Assembly: GCF_044891285.1 (NCBI RefSeq)
Contig: NZ_JAUIYO010000017.1
Coordinates: forward strand, 1 to 50,781
DNA: 50,781 nt
Direction: 5' to 3'
Source: Pseudobacillus lumedeiriae
Lineage (GTDB): Bacteria; Bacillota; Bacilli; Bacillales; Domibacillaceae
Shown here: piece by piece, positions 42,795 to 50,781 of the stretch
Numbering within the stretch: the stretch's first letter is position 1
How the letters are laid out: each line of letters begins with the position of its first letter
Notes under the pieces: model-generated
The model's database searches: none
Seen by the model: the letters and a program-made list of their open reading frames with translations, nothing else
What the model was told of the DNA's origin: nothing
Program-made: the position numbers and the translations under genes

Positions 42795-43805
42795 ATGAAG
42801 CAAGTAAAAGATCAATTCAACAGACCGCTGAGAGACATTCGGATTTCCTTGACGGATCAGTGTAATTTCCGCTGCTCTTATTGTATGCCGGCTGAGATTT
42901 TTGGCCCAGATTATCCGTTTTTACCGAAAGAGCACTATTTATCCTTTTCAGAGATCATTCGAGTGGTTCAGGCGGTAACAGAACTCGGCGTAGAGAAAGT
43001 CCGATTGACCGGCGGCGAGCCGCTGCTGCGGAAAGATCTGCCCGAATTGATTCATGATTTATACACGAAAACAATGATCAAAGACATTGCTCTAACGACA
43101 AATGGCGTGCTGCTTCCGAAATATGCGAAAGAGCTGAAAGATGCCGGCTTGCAGCGAGTGAATATTAGCATGGATGCACTTGATGACGACATCTTTAAGA
43201 GGATGAACGGACGCTCTGTCAGCGTGAAAACTGTGCTAAAAGGAATCGAAGCGGCGAAGTCGGCGGGCCTTGACATTAAAATAAATATGGTCGTTAAAAA
43301 AGGTGTAAATGACGAACAGATTTTGCCGATGGCCGCCTACTTTAAAAATGAAGGCATACCGCTCCGCTTTATTGAATTTATGGATGTCGGAAGTACAAAT
43401 GGCTGGCAGCTTTCCTCTGTTGTGTCCAAACAAGAAATCGTTGAACGGATCGATCGTCAATTTCCTGTGAAGCCGGTTGATAAAGCATATTATGGTGAAG
43501 TAGCGGACCGATATATATACGCGGATGGCAGTGGTGAGTTCGGCGTCATTTCATCCGTGACTGAGTCATTTTGCTCAACATGTACCCGGGCAAGAGTGTC
43601 TGCTGACGGCAAGCTATACACGTGTTTGTTTGCGACGAAAGGCCACGATTTAAAGCCAGTGCTTCGTTCTTCCGCTTTAGTAGAAGAAGTGAAAGAGTAC
43701 ATTGCATCCATCTGGCAGCGCCGGACGGATCGTTATTCTGATGAACGGACAGAAGAAACAGCGAAAAAACGGCCAAAAATTGAAATGTCTTATATTGGTG
43801 GTTAG
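42795..43805 (+). CDS. moaA: GTP 3',8-cyclase MoaA (radical SAM)
   Basis: 336 residues. MoaA rearranges GTP in the first Moco step. The radical SAM cluster is C23-x3-C27-x2-C30 in DQCNFRCSYC, followed by VRLTGGEPLLRKDLP. A second iron-sulfur site is CSTCTRARVSADGKLYTC near 256-273. The C-terminus ends YIGG; the double Gly is required in MoaA. ATG 42795 follows AAAGGGG. Confidence 0.96.
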   Translation: MKQVKDQFNRPLRDIRISLTDQCNFRCSYCMPAEIFGPDYPFLPKEHYLSFSEIIRVVQAVTELGVEKVRLTGGEPLLRKDLPELIHDLYTKTMIKDIALTTNGVLLPKYAKELKDAGLQRVNISMDALDDDIFKRMNGRSVSVKTVLKGIEAAKSAGLDIKINMVVKKGVNDEQILPMAAYFKNEGIPLRFIEFMDVGSTNGWQLSSVVSKQEIVERIDRQFPVKPVDKAYYGEVADRYIYADGSGEFGVISSVTESFCSTCTRARVSADGKLYTCLFATKGHDLKPVLRSSALVEEVKEYIASIWQRRTDRYSDERTEETAKKRPKIEMSYIGG

Positions 43806-43828
43806 TTACAAGGAAGGGAATGGTGTCC

Positions 43829-44350
43829 ATGAGTGAGAGGCAAGTGCATGCTCATAAAAAGCAGGCAGCGAGGCATGTCGCCTGCCAGGTGTTGACAGTC
43901 AGTGATACGAGAACAGAAGAAACAGATAAAAGCGGAAGGAAAATTAAAGAATGTTTAACAGCGGCCGGCCATTCCGTTGCACGTTATCACGTTGTTCCCG
44001 ATGAAAAAGAAAAGATTCAGCAAATCGTTTTACAAGGAATTCAAGACCGGGACATTGATGCTGTCATTATCAACGGCGGAACGGGGATTGCCAGACGTGA
44101 CGTGACGATTGAAGCAGTCACTCCTTTGTTTGATAAAGAACTGACTGGATTTGGCGAACTTTTTCGCTATCTTAGTTACACAGAAGACATCGGTTCCGCA
44201 GCGATGATGTCCCGAGCAGTGGCCGGGGTAGCTGACAAAACGGTGCTGTTCTCGCTTCCAGGTTCTACTGGAGCCGTCACGTTAGCAATGGAAAAATTAG
44301 TGCTTCGAGAAATTGGTCACATTGTTGCCGAATTACACAAGGAAAGTTAG
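43829..44350 (+). CDS. moaB: Molybdenum cofactor biosynthesis protein MoaB
   Basis: About 173 residues of the MogA/MoaB fold that adenylylates molybdopterin. ACQVLTVSDTRTEETDKSG is the family opening, and INGGTGIARRDVTIEAV and FSLPGSTGAVTLAM are the substrate sites. ATG 43829 follows AAGGAAGGG at better spacing than the in-frame ATG at 43820. It ends the cofactor run on this strand. Confidence 0.93.
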   Translation: MSERQVHAHKKQAARHVACQVLTVSDTRTEETDKSGRKIKECLTAAGHSVARYHVVPDEKEKIQQIVLQGIQDRDIDAVIINGGTGIARRDVTIEAVTPLFDKELTGFGELFRYLSYTEDIGSAAMMSRAVAGVADKTVLFSLPGSTGAVTLAMEKLVLREIGHIVAELHKES

Positions 44351-44371
44351 AAGCTCTGCCACATTTTTAGA

Positions 44372-44400
44372 TTGACTTATTAGGTCTATCGAACTATGAT
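44372..44400 (+). promoter_or_regulatory. Sigma-A promoter upstream of the GGDEF-EAL gene
   Basis: TTGACT (44372-44377), 17-base spacer, TATGAT (44395-44400). It gives a start near 44407 and an untranslated leader of about 175 bases that contains an intrinsic terminator. Confidence 0.65.
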
Positions 44401-44406
44401 GGATTG

Positions 44407-44583
44407 TGTAGGAATATAATGGTTTGTAAGTTACATATTACATGTCTATATAAAAAATTGTATGATGGAAGCGATGAACAGTCATTCGTATGTGGGCACT
44501 TGAATGGCTTGGAGCAACTAGTGCAACCGACTCTGCTTTTTAGGGTCGGTTTTTTTATTGAACATAGGGGTAGGAGGAGCAAC
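44407..44583 (+). promoter_or_regulatory. Long leader with terminator before the GGDEF-EAL gene
   Basis: The leader has an upstream GCACT/AGTGC helix (about 44496-44524) and then a 10-bp terminator hairpin (44525-44534 with 44542-44551, one G-T pair) and T7. The terminator stands between the promoter and the start codon, so either it ends a short RNA or it is an attenuator. A c-di-GMP riboswitch was considered because of the downstream enzyme but the class I and II cores are not visible. Confidence 0.45.
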
Positions 44584-46764
44584 ATGATAAGTAAAGAATC
44601 TGAGACGTCTAAATTGCCTATGCATTCGTATTCGCAAGATCGGTTAATGAAGGGAAATGAATCATTTGAAAGTGTATTGAAAGAGTTAACAGATGTCACA
44701 TATGCACTAGATCAATCTTCTATTGTTGCGATCACGGATCGGCAAGGGAAGATTCTTCACGTAAATGATCAGTTTTGCAAAATTTCCAAATACGAACGGG
44801 AAGAGTTAATCGGGCAGGATCATCGGATTTTAAACTCTAATCATCATCCGAAAGGATTTTTCAAACAAATGTGGACGGCGATCGGCTCCGGGGAAATTTG
44901 GAGAGGTGAAATTAGAAATAAAGCAAAAGATGGTTCCACTTACTGGGTAGATACAACGATTGTTCCTTTTTTAAATAAAAAGGGGAAGCCCTATCAGTAT
45001 GTTTCGATCCGCAATGATATTAGTTCTCGTAAACGAATGGAAGAAGAAATAAGAAGGAGCGAGGAAAAGTACCGTTTAATTACAGAGAATTCATCTGATT
45101 TGATCTCGGTCATTGACCCGGAAGGAAGTTTCCGATACGTTTCACCTTCCCATGCAGCATGGCTGGGCCATCATCTTTCTGAATTACAGTCCAGTCAATT
45201 GTTTCATTGGGTGCATGAAGAAGATCAATCCTCTTTGCGGAATGAAATCGAGCTGTTGTCCGCTAAGAGGAGAACGTCTGCCCGCGTAGAATTTCGTATC
45301 CGAACGAGTAAAAATAAATATAAAGACATGGAAACGAGAATCAATCCAGTTTGGGATGAAGAAGGCAAAGTGAAAAAACTCGTGCTCGTCATGCGGGATG
45401 TGACGGAGCGGAAAAAATCCGAACGGCTCATTTACCATTTAGCTTACCACGATACATTGACTGATCTGCCGAATCGCCGGTTATTTATGAATCGTTTACA
45501 AAAGGAAGTCGATCAGGCAAAACGTTCTTCTTCTCGGCTAGCTGTTATGTTTATCGATTTAGACCGGTTTAAGCACGTGAATGATTCATGGGGACATGAG
45601 AGCGGCGATTTTATTCTAACAGAAGCAGCCCAGCGCATTCAGCGGGCTCTTCGTTCCACTGATGTAGTGGCCCGATTAGGCGGAGACGAGTTTACGGTTT
45701 TGTTGACGGATGCAGCAAGTACAGAAGAAATTGAGCGGATTGCTCATAGAATCCAGGCGCATTTTCAAGAACCGATTGAGCTTGCTGGTCAGATATATAC
45801 CCTTACTTGCAGCATCGGAATTGCGCGGTTTCCTGATCACGGAAAAGGAGCGGATGAACTATTAAATAAAGCCGATACTGCCCTTTACGCGGTGAAGGAG
45901 CGGGGACGAAATGGATATGCGGTGTTTGAGGCTAGTATGGAAGAGAAGTCGTTGGAACGTATTCTTTTAGAAAATGAGTTGAGAAAAGCGATTCATCTTG
46001 AACATTTTCATATTGACTATCAGCCGAAAATGGATATTTCCAAAGATGAGTTAATTGGAATGGAAGCGCTGGTTCGCTGGAATCATCCGGAACTAGGGAA
46101 AATCCCTCCTAATCAATTTATTCCGCTGGCTGAAGAAACAGGATTGATTCTCCCTCTTGGAGAATGGGTGCTTCGTCAAGGATGCCGTCAAAATAAAGAA
46201 TGGCAAAAGAAAGGGTATCCGCCGTTAAAGGTCTCCATCAATATGTCTGTCCGGCAGCTGGCCCATCCAAATATTGTGGATAAGATCGAAGGGATTTTAA
46301 AGGAAACAGAATTGGATCCAGAGTGGCTGGAGCTGGAGGTGACGGAGAGTGTGTTCGCTGATATCGATCATGCAGCGGATACGTTACAATCGCTGAGGGA
46401 ATTAGGTGTTCACATTTCGATTGATGATTTTGGAACAGGGTACAGTTCGTTCAGTTATATCAAACATTTGCCTGTTGATACATTGAAAATTGATGCTTCC
46501 TTTATTCGTGACATTCATCAAAATGAAGAGAGTCAGGCGATTGTACAAGCTGTCTTGGCATTGGCGCGGACACTTGGGATCAACGTCATTGCAGAAGGTG
46601 TTGAAAACCAAGAACAGCTGGATATTCTTAATGCGGACGGATGCGGTCAGGGACAAGGTTTTCTATTTAGTAAACCATTATCTAATAAGGACTTTGAAGA
46701 GTATTTAAAAGAATCCATTGGAGCAAAAAGAACTGAGAAGAGAAATGGCGAAATAGTGATATAA
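44584..46764 (+). CDS. PAS-PAS-GGDEF-EAL c-di-GMP turnover protein
   Basis: About 726 residues, soluble. Two PAS domains (about 38-155 and 160-280; ITDRQGKILHVNDQFC and VIDPEGSFRYVSPS) with the linking DISSRKR and DVTERKK coils are followed by GGDEF and EAL domains. The diguanylate cyclase motif GGDEF is intact at residues 366-370. The phosphodiesterase motif EAL is intact at 494-496 (MEALVRW), with TESVFAD, DDFGTGYSS and DASFIRD also present. It could therefore both make and break c-di-GMP. ATG 44584 follows GGTAGGAGG; upstream in-frame ATGs lie in the leader. No cofactor can be assigned to the PAS domains. Confidence 0.92.
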   Translation: MISKESETSKLPMHSYSQDRLMKGNESFESVLKELTDVTYALDQSSIVAITDRQGKILHVNDQFCKISKYEREELIGQDHRILNSNHHPKGFFKQMWTAIGSGEIWRGEIRNKAKDGSTYWVDTTIVPFLNKKGKPYQYVSIRNDISSRKRMEEEIRRSEEKYRLITENSSDLISVIDPEGSFRYVSPSHAAWLGHHLSELQSSQLFHWVHEEDQSSLRNEIELLSAKRRTSARVEFRIRTSKNKYKDMETRINPVWDEEGKVKKLVLVMRDVTERKKSERLIYHLAYHDTLTDLPNRRLFMNRLQKEVDQAKRSSSRLAVMFIDLDRFKHVNDSWGHESGDFILTEAAQRIQRALRSTDVVARLGGDEFTVLLTDAASTEEIERIAHRIQAHFQEPIELAGQIYTLTCSIGIARFPDHGKGADELLNKADTALYAVKERGRNGYAVFEASMEEKSLERILLENELRKAIHLEHFHIDYQPKMDISKDELIGMEALVRWNHPELGKIPPNQFIPLAEETGLILPLGEWVLRQGCRQNKEWQKKGYPPLKVSINMSVRQLAHPNIVDKIEGILKETELDPEWLELEVTESVFADIDHAADTLQSLRELGVHISIDDFGTGYSSFSYIKHLPVDTLKIDASFIRDIHQNEESQAIVQAVLALARTLGINVIAEGVENQEQLDILNADGCGQGQGFLFSKPLSNKDFEEYLKESIGAKRTEKRNGEIVI

Positions 46765-46782
46765 AAACATTGGGGGAAAGCG

Positions 46783-48513
46783 ATGAATCTTTTTACAAAA
46801 AGGCCAAAGTCATGGATGGAGTATTTGGACAGTTCCGATGCACAAGAAATATCCGAAGTGGGAGCGCGGGTGAAAGAACGGCTCGCTTTTATGGGTGTCA
46901 GCCAGGAGACATTGGATGATGTCAAAGAAGCTTCTCCCATCCTTTTGTCTTATAAAGAAGAGATTGTTAATCAATTTTACGAGCACATTACGTCTGTTGA
47001 TCATCTAAGGAACATCATTATGGAGCATTCTACGATTCAACGTTTAAGAATGACGATGGAACGGTATGTGGATCAGCTGCTGCAGGCAGAGGTAGATAAA
47101 GAATATGTGATGACGAGAATTATCGTCGGGAAAGTACATAGCCGTATTCACTTGACAGCCGAACATTTTATTTCCGCCCACCACTTGCTGATTCAAATGA
47201 TGACAACGATACTTATGGAACAACTGCATCACCGTCCTGATAAAATGATGAAGACTGTTCTTGCTATCCAGAAATTAGCGGCTTTTGATCAGCAGCTGAT
47301 TGTGGAAGTATACATGGAAGAAACGTTTAAAGCCTTTTTATTTGGTGTTTCCGATATGCTCAATGATGTGACACAGCTTAATACGACGAAACAGCTGATC
47401 ACAGAAATGGATAATATGATCGAAGCAAGCCACAATGTCACAGCTGCTGCGGAAGAAGTAAGTGCGTCCATTATGGAGGTAGCTGATCATTCTATTAAAG
47501 TAGCTGAAAAAACAGATGAAGCAGTCCGTTCAGCCGAACAAAGCAAACAGGTGATCAATGAAGCGTTGGGAGATATTCAACAGGTAGGCCAAGTATATAA
47601 AGAGGTAGCGGGGCAAGTTAGTCAGCTGAATCAAGAGATTGAACAAACGCAAAGCATCGTGAAAGTCATCCGGGAAATTACCGACCAAACGAATTTGCTC
47701 GCTTTAAATGCTAGTATTGAAGCAGCCCGGGCGGGTGAACATGGAAAAGGATTTGCGGTGGTCGCTGCGGAGGTTCGGAAATTAGCTGAACATACGAAAG
47801 AACAAACGATGCGAATTACATCCAATATGGAATCATTACAAAATGTCTCCTGCCTCGTTACACGACAAATGGGAAATACCGAGAAATTAGTGGAACGAAG
47901 TGTGAAAGAAGCCCAGCATGCAGATAAGGCACTGGAAACGATCGTTTCGACGATGCAGGAAATCAACGGATCTACTTCGCAAATTGCGGCTATGACGGAA
48001 GAGCAGACTTCTGCCGTCATGGAAATTGCTCAGAAAAATTCAACCATATTGGACCTTAGTACTCTCTCCAAAGATATCGCTAAACAAACGGCTCAAGTCA
48101 TTCTTGAACTGAGCAAGCAAATGGACGAATATCGTCTCACTTTCTTTACGACGAACATTAAATTGAATGCGAAAGACATTATTAAAGCAGCAAAAACCGA
48201 TCATCTTCTGTGGAAGTGGAAAGTGTATAACATGCTGTTGGATTTAGAGACAATGGATTCTCAGCAAGTATCATCCTATGAATCATGCAGACTCGGACAA
48301 TGGTACTATGGAGATCTCCCGCCGCGGATTAAAAATCAATCTGCTTTTCAACAATTGGAAGAACCTCATCAAGCCGTCCATTACTATGCAAAACAAGCTG
48401 TACAGAGTTATGAAATGGGGAACTTAGAGGAAGCTCAACATGCTTTTGAACAGCTTCAAAGGGCATCTGATCAAGTGATTGTCCTGTTATCGCAGCTGGA
48501 GAAGGAGCTTTAA
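46783..48513 (+). CDS. Soluble globin-coupled methyl-accepting chemotaxis protein with CZB domain
   Basis: 576 residues with no membrane helix. An N-terminal protoglobin/HemAT-like domain (about 20-180) has a probable proximal heme His at about 119 in GKVHSRIHLTAEHFISAHHLL. The MCP signalling domain (about 205-445) contains the coiled-coil tip EITDQTNLLALNASIEAARAGEHGKG. The C-terminal CZB domain (about 460-576) has TDHLLWKWKVYNMLLD, YESCRLGQWYYGD and HQAVHYYA, matching the His/Cys/His zinc ligands. It would signal to CheA from oxygen or redox, with zinc or hypochlorite-type sensing at the other end. Confidence 0.85.
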   Translation: MNLFTKRPKSWMEYLDSSDAQEISEVGARVKERLAFMGVSQETLDDVKEASPILLSYKEEIVNQFYEHITSVDHLRNIIMEHSTIQRLRMTMERYVDQLLQAEVDKEYVMTRIIVGKVHSRIHLTAEHFISAHHLLIQMMTTILMEQLHHRPDKMMKTVLAIQKLAAFDQQLIVEVYMEETFKAFLFGVSDMLNDVTQLNTTKQLITEMDNMIEASHNVTAAAEEVSASIMEVADHSIKVAEKTDEAVRSAEQSKQVINEALGDIQQVGQVYKEVAGQVSQLNQEIEQTQSIVKVIREITDQTNLLALNASIEAARAGEHGKGFAVVAAEVRKLAEHTKEQTMRITSNMESLQNVSCLVTRQMGNTEKLVERSVKEAQHADKALETIVSTMQEINGSTSQIAAMTEEQTSAVMEIAQKNSTILDLSTLSKDIAKQTAQVILELSKQMDEYRLTFFTTNIKLNAKDIIKAAKTDHLLWKWKVYNMLLDLETMDSQQVSSYESCRLGQWYYGDLPPRIKNQSAFQQLEEPHQAVHYYAKQAVQSYEMGNLEEAQHAFEQLQRASDQVIVLLSQLEKEL

Positions 48514-48556
48514 CTAAACTGTATGTGCTTTAGAGTGTGAGGAAGGAGGCGGGCCT

Positions 48557-50746
48557 TTGGAATGGCAAGAAACGAAGAATGAATTTTGGAAAGCAAATAG
48601 AGGGGGAATGATGCTCCCTCTTTTGTTTCTTATCCCTATTGTAATGTTTCAGGATCCGTTATTTGATGTTTTTGGAGAACAGAATTATGTTGCGCTCCAT
48701 TTAATTTTTGAGATCTTCATTATCGCATCATCTTTTACAATCGCTATTCAAGCGTGGATGATCTTTCCACATATTTTATCGAATCATCGGCTATGGTTAG
48801 GAGCGCTTTTCTTCTCTGTTGGTTTATTGGAAACGTTCCATGCAGTCACTTACACAGGCATGCCCTTCTTTCTGATGGAAAGTTCACCGTATAAAGCTAC
48901 TTGGTTTTATATGGTCTCCCGCTTAATGCAGGCTGGCGGCTTGCTGCTGATTGTCGTGTCGGCAGAAAAGCAGATAAACTCTCAATATCGTTGGATCGCT
49001 TACTTTCTAGCTTTTATTCACGCAGCTGTTTGGGTCACGGTTCTTTTTTACCCTGCTAAGTTACTGCCTGAGTTAGTAGTAGAAGGAGAGGGGACGACAG
49101 CGTTAAAAAATAGTCTGCAATACGCGGCGATCGCATTGCAGCTTTTTTGTGTATTGATTTTAATCAAGACGTTCAAAACAGCAAAAACCCGTAATTGTAT
49201 GATGGCGATCGCTTCTATCTATTTGATCATCAGTGATTCACTGTTCACTTCTTATAAAAGTGTCAATGACTTGATTAATTGTATTGGCCATTTATTTCAG
49301 CTGACTGGCTTTTATTGTTTGCTAAGGGCGTTGTACTATACGTCTGTCGAGGAGCCTTTTCGGCTGTTAGAGGAGGCAAGAAAGCGGCTAAAAAAGTCGG
49401 AGGAGTCACTGTATTATATAGCGCATCATGATGAGCTGACAAAGCTGCCTAACATGCGTTATTTTACGGAGAAACTAGCTCGTAGTCTTAAACGAGAACC
49501 TGAAAAGTCAAAAGCGGTATTCGTGCTGGAAATTGACCGTTTTCATACGATTAGCGAATCTCTTGGTCATTCTTTTGGAGATTTGGTTCTTCAATCGGTT
49601 GCCGCTCGTTTCCGGGAAGATTCCTTTAAGGAATTATTTGTAGGAAAGATGCGGGGTGAAAAGTTTGCTGTCTTTCTCAATTTTATGGAAGGAGAAGAGG
49701 AAGCTGCCGCTATTTGCCGATATATTCACTCACGAATGAAAGAGCCTTTTCAAGTGCAGCATTTGCAATTAAACATTACACTGAATATTGGTATTTCACT
49801 TTATCCAGAACGTGGAAAGAATGAGAACGAACTTCTGAGGCAGGCACAAGTTGCGATGTGTGAAGCGAGGGGAGAAGTGAACCGGTACACGATGTACCGT
49901 TCGTCTATGGATCAACAATTTCTCGATCGGTTAGTACTGGAACACGATCTGCATAAAGCGATAGATAAAGGGGAACTGTATCTTAATTATCAGCCGCAGT
50001 TCGACTTGCGTACGGGTCGTATTCTCTCTTTAGAAGCATTAATCCGTTGGAAGCATCCTGAGAAGGGGTGGATTTCACCAGGTCAATTTATTCCGATTGC
50101 TGAGGAAACTGGTCTTATTATACCAATTGGGGAATGGGTATTGAAAACCGCCTGCAGACAGTTGAAGTGCTGGCATGATCGAGGATTTCCTCCTTTCGCT
50201 ATAGCAGTTAATTTATCTGCCCGGCAATTTTTTCAGCAAAATTTAATTGATATCGTAAAGGAAAGCCTAAAGGAGACGGGATTGCCGCCCCGCTTTTTAG
50301 AATTAGAGATCACTGAAAGCATGACGATGAATGTCAGTTATGCAGCCGGGGTCCTTACTGATCTAAAGAGGATCGGGATACGGATCGCCGTGGATGATTT
50401 CGGAACGGGTTATTCTTCTTTATGCTACTTGAAAGACCTTCCAATCGACTGTTTAAAAATTGATCGTTCATTTATCCAGCAGGTGCAAACGAACAATCAT
50501 GATGCGGCTTTAATTTCGATGATTATGTCTATTACAGAACATCTTCAAATTGAAGCGATTGCGGAAGGTATCGAACGTGTTGAACAGTTAAGGTTTTTGT
50601 GGAAACATCATTGTTATCACGTACAGGGATATCTTTTCAGTCCGCCGATACCACCTGAGGAACTAGAGGAAACGTTCTATGAGTTAGAAGAACGCGCGAT
50701 CTCCTATTGTGAAAGGCTGACTGACGAGTGTATAACGAATAAATAA
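48557..50746 (+). CDS. MASE3-GGDEF(degenerate)-EAL membrane protein, probable c-di-GMP phosphodiesterase
   Basis: 729 residues. The N-terminal MASE3 sensor has about seven helices (to residue 260; GLLETFHAVTYTGMPFF is the MASE3 signature). The GGDEF domain is degenerate, reading RGEKF at 366-370 in place of GGDEF, so it is not expected to make c-di-GMP. The EAL domain is intact (LEALIRW, EAL at 493-495; ITESMTMN; DDFGTGYSS; DRSFIQQ). TTG 48557 follows GGAAGGAGGCGGG. It is the last of the c-di-GMP/chemosensory genes and ends 13 bases before a hairpin. Confidence 0.88.
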   Translation: MEWQETKNEFWKANRGGMMLPLLFLIPIVMFQDPLFDVFGEQNYVALHLIFEIFIIASSFTIAIQAWMIFPHILSNHRLWLGALFFSVGLLETFHAVTYTGMPFFLMESSPYKATWFYMVSRLMQAGGLLLIVVSAEKQINSQYRWIAYFLAFIHAAVWVTVLFYPAKLLPELVVEGEGTTALKNSLQYAAIALQLFCVLILIKTFKTAKTRNCMMAIASIYLIISDSLFTSYKSVNDLINCIGHLFQLTGFYCLLRALYYTSVEEPFRLLEEARKRLKKSEESLYYIAHHDELTKLPNMRYFTEKLARSLKREPEKSKAVFVLEIDRFHTISESLGHSFGDLVLQSVAARFREDSFKELFVGKMRGEKFAVFLNFMEGEEEAAAICRYIHSRMKEPFQVQHLQLNITLNIGISLYPERGKNENELLRQAQVAMCEARGEVNRYTMYRSSMDQQFLDRLVLEHDLHKAIDKGELYLNYQPQFDLRTGRILSLEALIRWKHPEKGWISPGQFIPIAEETGLIIPIGEWVLKTACRQLKCWHDRGFPPFAIAVNLSARQFFQQNLIDIVKESLKETGLPPRFLELEITESMTMNVSYAAGVLTDLKRIGIRIAVDDFGTGYSSLCYLKDLPIDCLKIDRSFIQQVQTNNHDAALISMIMSITEHLQIEAIAEGIERVEQLRFLWKHHCYHVQGYLFSPPIPPEELEETFYELEERAISYCERLTDECITNK

Positions 50747-50759
50747 AAAAGATGAGGCC

Positions 50760-50781
50760 TGACTCGGCAGCTGCCGAGTCA
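50760..50781 (+). terminator. Terminator stem at the window edge
   Basis: Perfect palindrome of two 11-base arms (50760-50770, 50771-50781), TGACTCGGCAG and its complement. The following bases are outside the window, so a T run cannot be seen. Confidence 0.6.

Noticed and set aside
44407..44583. c-di-GMP class I or II riboswitch before the GGDEF-EAL gene
   Set aside because: The conserved cores and tetraloop-receptor features I know are not seen; kept only as an unassigned leader.
47631..48020. 129-codon minus-strand frame opposite the MCP domain
   Set aside because: Antisense shadow of the chemoreceptor coding sequence, no ribosome binding site.
1..50781. CRISPR arrays, tRNA or rRNA genes, insertion sequences, prophage
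   Set aside because: No regularly spaced repeats, cloverleaf genes, transposase or phage structural genes were seen on either strand.

Overview
The window looks like chromosomal DNA of a Gram-positive, endospore-forming Bacillaceae. The support is a spore-germination operon of GerA/GerC/GerB type, a CsbB/GtcA/YfhO lipoteichoic-acid glycosylation operon, a PdaC-like peptidoglycan deacetylase, a YflT-domain stress protein behind a sigma-B-like promoter, AGGAGG-type ribosome binding sites with frequent TTG/GTG starts, and moderate GC. Species cannot be fixed from the sequence alone. I see no rRNA, tRNA, insertion sequence, phage or CRISPR array.

Layout. 1-1350: an eroded accessory stretch with one intact DUF3885 gene and at least one small pseudogene. 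1538-5998: ctaB (heme O synthase), three small envelope or secreted proteins of unknown role, an NlpC/P60 cell-wall hydrolase and a CBS-domain protein. 6089-6258: a promoter, a foldable RNA and a terminator forming a possible independent small RNA. 6296-10619 (minus strand): the stress gene and the csbB-gtcA-yfhO operon. 10699-20331: extracellular polymer and cell-wall genes (beta-helix protein, CapA-like protein, sugar-phosphate transferase, GT4 glycosyltransferase, epimerase, FemAB-like acyltransferase, two NodB-type deacetylases). 20483-24872: an orphan histidine kinase with an AcoR-like GAF domain, an EamA exporter, YqxD, and an SQR-like flavoprotein. 25003-32810: the germinant receptor operon A-C-D followed by four tandem B permease genes. 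33029-37079: a GltB-like FMN protein, an SDR dehydrogenase and a secreted M28 aminopeptidase. 37605-44350: a molybdenum cofactor cluster (moeA, mobB, moeB, moaC on the other strand, moaE, moaD, mobA, moaA, moaB). 44584-50746: a cyclic-di-GMP/chemosensory group (PAS-PAS-GGDEF-EAL, a soluble globin-MCP-CZB sensor, and MASE3-degenerate GGDEF-EAL).

How they work together. CsbB would charge undecaprenyl phosphate with a sugar, GtcA would flip it, and YfhO would transfer it outside. The Moco genes cover the GTP-to-Moco steps, although no molybdoenzyme or molybdate transporter lies in the window. The germination operon supplies one GerA and one GerC with four alternative permease subunits, suggesting receptors of varying specificity. 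The last three genes probably couple an oxygen/redox or zinc-type cue to chemotaxis and c-di-GMP turnover.

Standouts are the fourfold gerB array with a near-identical 161-bp repeat at two start regions, the unassigned structured RNA near 6.1-6.3 kb, two leader regions with strong intrinsic terminators (before moeB and before the GGDEF-EAL gene), and the GAF-PAS kinase fusion.
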